Below, piece after piece: positions 38,457-40,642 of a stretch of 40,642 nucleotides of DNA. Position numbers and translations under genes: made by a program. This DNA comes from an uncultured Fretibacterium sp. (lineage in GTDB: Bacteria; Synergistota; Synergistia; Synergistales; Aminobacteriaceae). The notes beneath the pieces are model-generated. The model did not search any database, had not been told where the DNA came from, and saw only the letters and a list, made by a program, of their open reading frames with translations. Location: positions 1 to 40,642 of the forward strand of contig CALAUZ010000221.1 of NCBI GenBank assembly GCA_937892105.1, in the 5' to 3' direction. The first letter of the stretch is position 1. Each line of letters opens with the position of its first letter.

Positions 38457-40358
38457 CGGCTTTTCTTGCAGGCCCTCTGCATTGCTATCATCCTTCGGTA
38501 TAAAGTAATCATACTGTGCATAATAATTGAATTTACATGTATAACTGCTCACTCCGTAGCGGTTCTTCAAGCATACTAATTCTACCTGACGCGGAATTGC
38601 CTTCTTCGCGGCTCGCACTGCCTCTCGTTTGGACTTCAATCCCTTTTCCTTGTCGAACATTTCATCGTTCATCACACTCAGCTGAAGTCCCCATAATACA
38701 TCGCTCGTATATTCTATTCCTCCACTTTCCTTAAACGCCTCAAAATCTACCGGCGTTAAATAATTCGAGCGGTTTAATGAACTTATCAATAATACTACCA
38801 AATCATTTTCTACCTGCAATTTCTTGAATGCACGCACATGACTATCTACTGCATCTTTCGTGCTTACCCGGCTATCTATCGGTCGGATTATTTGAAGATA
38901 GTCCACAATGACTATCGGCTTCACTCCGTTATCTTCTATGTAATTCTTTACTAAATCCACTATCGTCTCGATTGTCGTATCAAATCCGCACTCATATATT
39001 ACTTCATGATGCGCAAATTTTACATATTCCGCCTTCGCTTGCTCTAGTTCCGCTGATTGTTTTCCCTCACGGATTTCTATTGCACTCAGCGCATTTTTCA
39101 TATTTATCTGGGCTGTTAGTCTCGATAATCCTTTCGTTACTAACTCATACCGAGACTGCTCCAACGAAAAATACAACACATGCTCGCCTGCTCGCGCTAA
39201 CTGATCCCCTAACTGGCACGCAAACGTCGTCTTTCCTAAACTACTTATCGCTCCTAGCACATACAATCCGGGATATAATTTCATCAACTTGTCCATGTTC
39301 TCAAATCCTGTCTTTCGGTCTTTGTAAAGTGCAAACCTCTTTTCATCTTTATTATAACTGTTCTGGATGTAGTAACTTATATCCTGTCCATTTGTTTCTG
39401 AAAGTTGTAGTGATGATGAACTCACACTGCTTACGGGGCTCGCTGATTGAACATTCTGAGCTGCTCTATTCATATCAATCACAGTTTGTGAACTTGAACG
39501 TGGCTCGTACACTCCTACCTGATTCCTTCTTGCGTATTCCAGCGTCTTGGTTCGGTAATCTGTCCTGTCCCATTTCGATCTCATTAATCCAGACTCACGG
39601 AATAATCTATCTGCTCTTACTTCATCTCCGCCAGTCCAGAATAAAAGATGTGCTATTAGTGCCAAGTCAGCCTCACTATGACTTGGATAACCGCTGAAAT
39701 CCCCGCTGAACAACTTCTGGATTTCATACCCCTTCTGGCTGTTAAACATTCTGTCTAGCAAATCACGATCGCTCATTTCCTCTATTCGGGGTTGCACTAC
39801 GGGATTGATTGTCGCTCTCGGAGCTTCGGCAAAATATTTCTCGTGCAACTTTCGATATTCCTCGGTTCGCTCAGCTACCGCTCGTTCTTCTCCGTACACT
39901 CGACCTGTTATTGTAAAATATCGTCCATGATTGTACATCTCTATTGCACAACCGTCCTCAAGTCCCTTTTTGTTCCCGATTGCCGGTAACTTCACTCTAC
40001 AAAGAATATGAAGTCCCGTTCCGGATGGTGAATACTCCGTGTAACTGTTCATCTCCTCCACTATTTTCAATGCAAAGGGTTCCAATGTTCCATCAGCGCG
40101 GACTACATGGTCTAAATCTATTCCGGCTATTCGCAACGTGCCTGCTTCATACACTCCGAATTGAAATCCGATACCGTCATAATTTCCAGTTTGCAAGGCA
40201 CGCAAGGCAGTTGAATAATCGCTCCAAGTTGCAGGGTCATTTGACTTCGCATTTGCCCCAGTGAATGGGTTTTTCGGTATCTTGTCCTTGTAGCAAACCC
40301 ATTGTGCAAGGGGTGCAAGTTCCTGTAACGCATTAGGCAGTAAAAAATTCCAAGCCAA
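38445..40358 (-). CDS. Primase-helicase fusion, module B
   Basis: 637 aa, same organisation as at 7542. Primase: D81 and D83 in GIDLDHVV, His117 in SGTGLHILC, GRYFTITG. Helix-bundle part: LALIAHLLFW, FRESGLMRSKW. Linker rich in Ser and Val (about 285-325). Helicase: Walker A GAISSLGKTT (369-378), IVIVDYLQI, KNRYGVSSY near the end. TTG start 40358 with AAAGGAG 8 nt upstream. Similarity to the first copy is much lower than for the recombinases. It ends in convergent overlap with the recombinase gene. Confidence 0.85.
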   Translation of the reverse strand: MAWNFLLPNALQELAPLAQWVCYKDKIPKNPFTGANAKSNDPATWSDYSTALRALQTGNYDGIGFQFGVYEAGTLRIAGIDLDHVVRADGTLEPFALKIVEEMNSYTEYSPSGTGLHILCRVKLPAIGNKKGLEDGCAIEMYNHGRYFTITGRVYGEERAVAERTEEYRKLHEKYFAEAPRATINPVVQPRIEEMSDRDLLDRMFNSQKGYEIQKLFSGDFSGYPSHSEADLALIAHLLFWTGGDEVRADRLFRESGLMRSKWDRTDYRTKTLEYARRNQVGVYEPRSSSQTVIDMNRAAQNVQSASPVSSVSSSSLQLSETNGQDISYYIQNSYNKDEKRFALYKDRKTGFENMDKLMKLYPGLYVLGAISSLGKTTFACQLGDQLARAGEHVLYFSLEQSRYELVTKGLSRLTAQINMKNALSAIEIREGKQSAELEQAKAEYVKFAHHEVIYECGFDTTIETIVDLVKNYIEDNGVKPIVIVDYLQIIRPIDSRVSTKDAVDSHVRAFKKLQVENDLVVLLISSLNRSNYLTPVDFEAFKESGGIEYTSDVLWGLQLSVMNDEMFDKEKGLKSKREAVRAAKKAIPRQVELVCLKNRYGVSSYTCKFNYYAQYDYFIPKDDSNAEGLQEKPLSF

Positions 40359-40642
40359 GATAGAAACTCCTTTCTTAACGCAATAAATTCAAAAATTCAA
40401 ACAAGATAATTTTATAACACAATCAAGGTAGGGGCACTCTCCGCTCTTTTCTTCTTCTACTCATCGCTCCCTGTAGGTCGCTTGCTTGGTAACGCTCCCG
40501 TTGGTCGCTTCATGGTTAAGAACACTTCAGGAAGAACACAGTTTTTAGGAGTGTGTCCCCCCGTGCAGTGTGTTTTTTCTCTTCGGGTTCTCACACAGCC
40601 GACTGGCGGCGACCAACGAGAAGCCGCCGTCGTGCTGCTATA
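40359..40642. other. Gene-free end with inverted repeats, part of an origin region?
   Basis: No gene. The 18-bp CGCTCCCGTTGGTCGCTT at 40493-40510 equals 9572-9589 in the candidate origin of the first module. CGTTGGTCGC (40499-40508) has a perfect inverse, GCGACCAACG, at 40609-40618. A second hairpin GGCGGC/GCCGCC surrounds 40605-40628. A C6 tract lies at 40557-40562. Corresponding position upstream of the second primase-helicase suggests the second origin region, which would continue past the window end. Confidence 0.5.

Noticed and set aside
38972..39697. Plus-strand 241-aa frame inside the second primase-helicase
   Set aside because: Leu/Ser/His-rich shadow of a well-supported gene on the other strand; no domain.
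1..40642. tRNA, rRNA or phage structural genes
   Set aside because: I looked for tRNA-like cloverleaf ends, rRNA words, and capsid, portal, terminase or tail motifs and saw none.

Overview
The window looks like part of a large, AT-rich (GC roughly in the high thirties of percent, judged by eye) low-copy plasmid or plasmid-like integrated element of an anaerobic, probably gut-associated bacterium. Strong AGGAGG ribosome binding sites, frequent TTG/GTG starts, and Sel1, SH3 and ankyrin proteins fit Synergistota or Firmicutes; I cannot fix the taxon. No rRNA, tRNA, CRISPR array or phage structural genes are visible. Two candidate replication proteins, two ParA genes, two nearly identical serine recombinases and two primase-helicases suggest a cointegrate of related replicons, or a large internal duplication.

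Layout. 1-3700: a frameshifted RelE/ParE remnant, a DUF2806-like gene, a convergent two-gene unit (60-aa membrane peptide plus an LPO_1073/Vpar_1526-like protein) and a 5'-truncated IS630 transposase. 3697-9503, module A: a ParB-like protein with a degenerate MT-A70 tail, an AT-rich centromere candidate, ParA, a small DNA-binding partner, a PIN toxin-antitoxin pair, a serine recombinase and a convergent primase-helicase. 9504-11600: candidate origin with 21-bp tandem repeats, DnaA-box-like sites and G-tracts, then a Rep candidate with a second, 33-bp repeat family at its 5' end. 11710-17861: a Sel1 gene, then a long minus-strand operon with a Sak4-like ATPase, a Cas4-like nuclease, an SSB-like protein, a DpnD/PcfM-like protein, an XRE regulator, a GIY-YIG nuclease and many small genes. 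Several of its gaps carry a hairpin before the next ribosome binding site.

18010-21803 is a plus-strand operon: winged-helix-like protein, DUF669-like protein and a 1019-aa ankyrin protein built of four super-repeats. 21887-28552 holds a helix-turn-helix membrane protein, small secreted proteins, a candidate structured RNA, an AT-hook-like regulator and an envelope operon ending in an 872-aa membrane/Sel1/SH3 protein. 28564-30717 carries a RelB/PIN pair and a second Rep-like gene. 31087-33689 encodes a DUF2815 protein, a Sel1 protein and a catalytically degenerate primase domain, each followed by a good terminator. 33783-35278 has an AT-hook-like regulator and an AbrB/Rpn-nuclease pair; the nuclease gene contains an in-frame internal start with its own Shine-Dalgarno. 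35373-40358, module B, repeats module A in the same order, but with a different toxin-antitoxin pair in the same slot.

How it may work together: ParA, its small partner and the AT-rich region would partition the element; the recombinases would resolve multimers; the Rep candidates, iterons and primase-helicases would replicate it; Sak4, the Cas4-like nuclease, SSB and DUF2815/DUF669 proteins would form a phage-type single-strand recombination kit; at least three toxin-antitoxin pairs would enforce maintenance.
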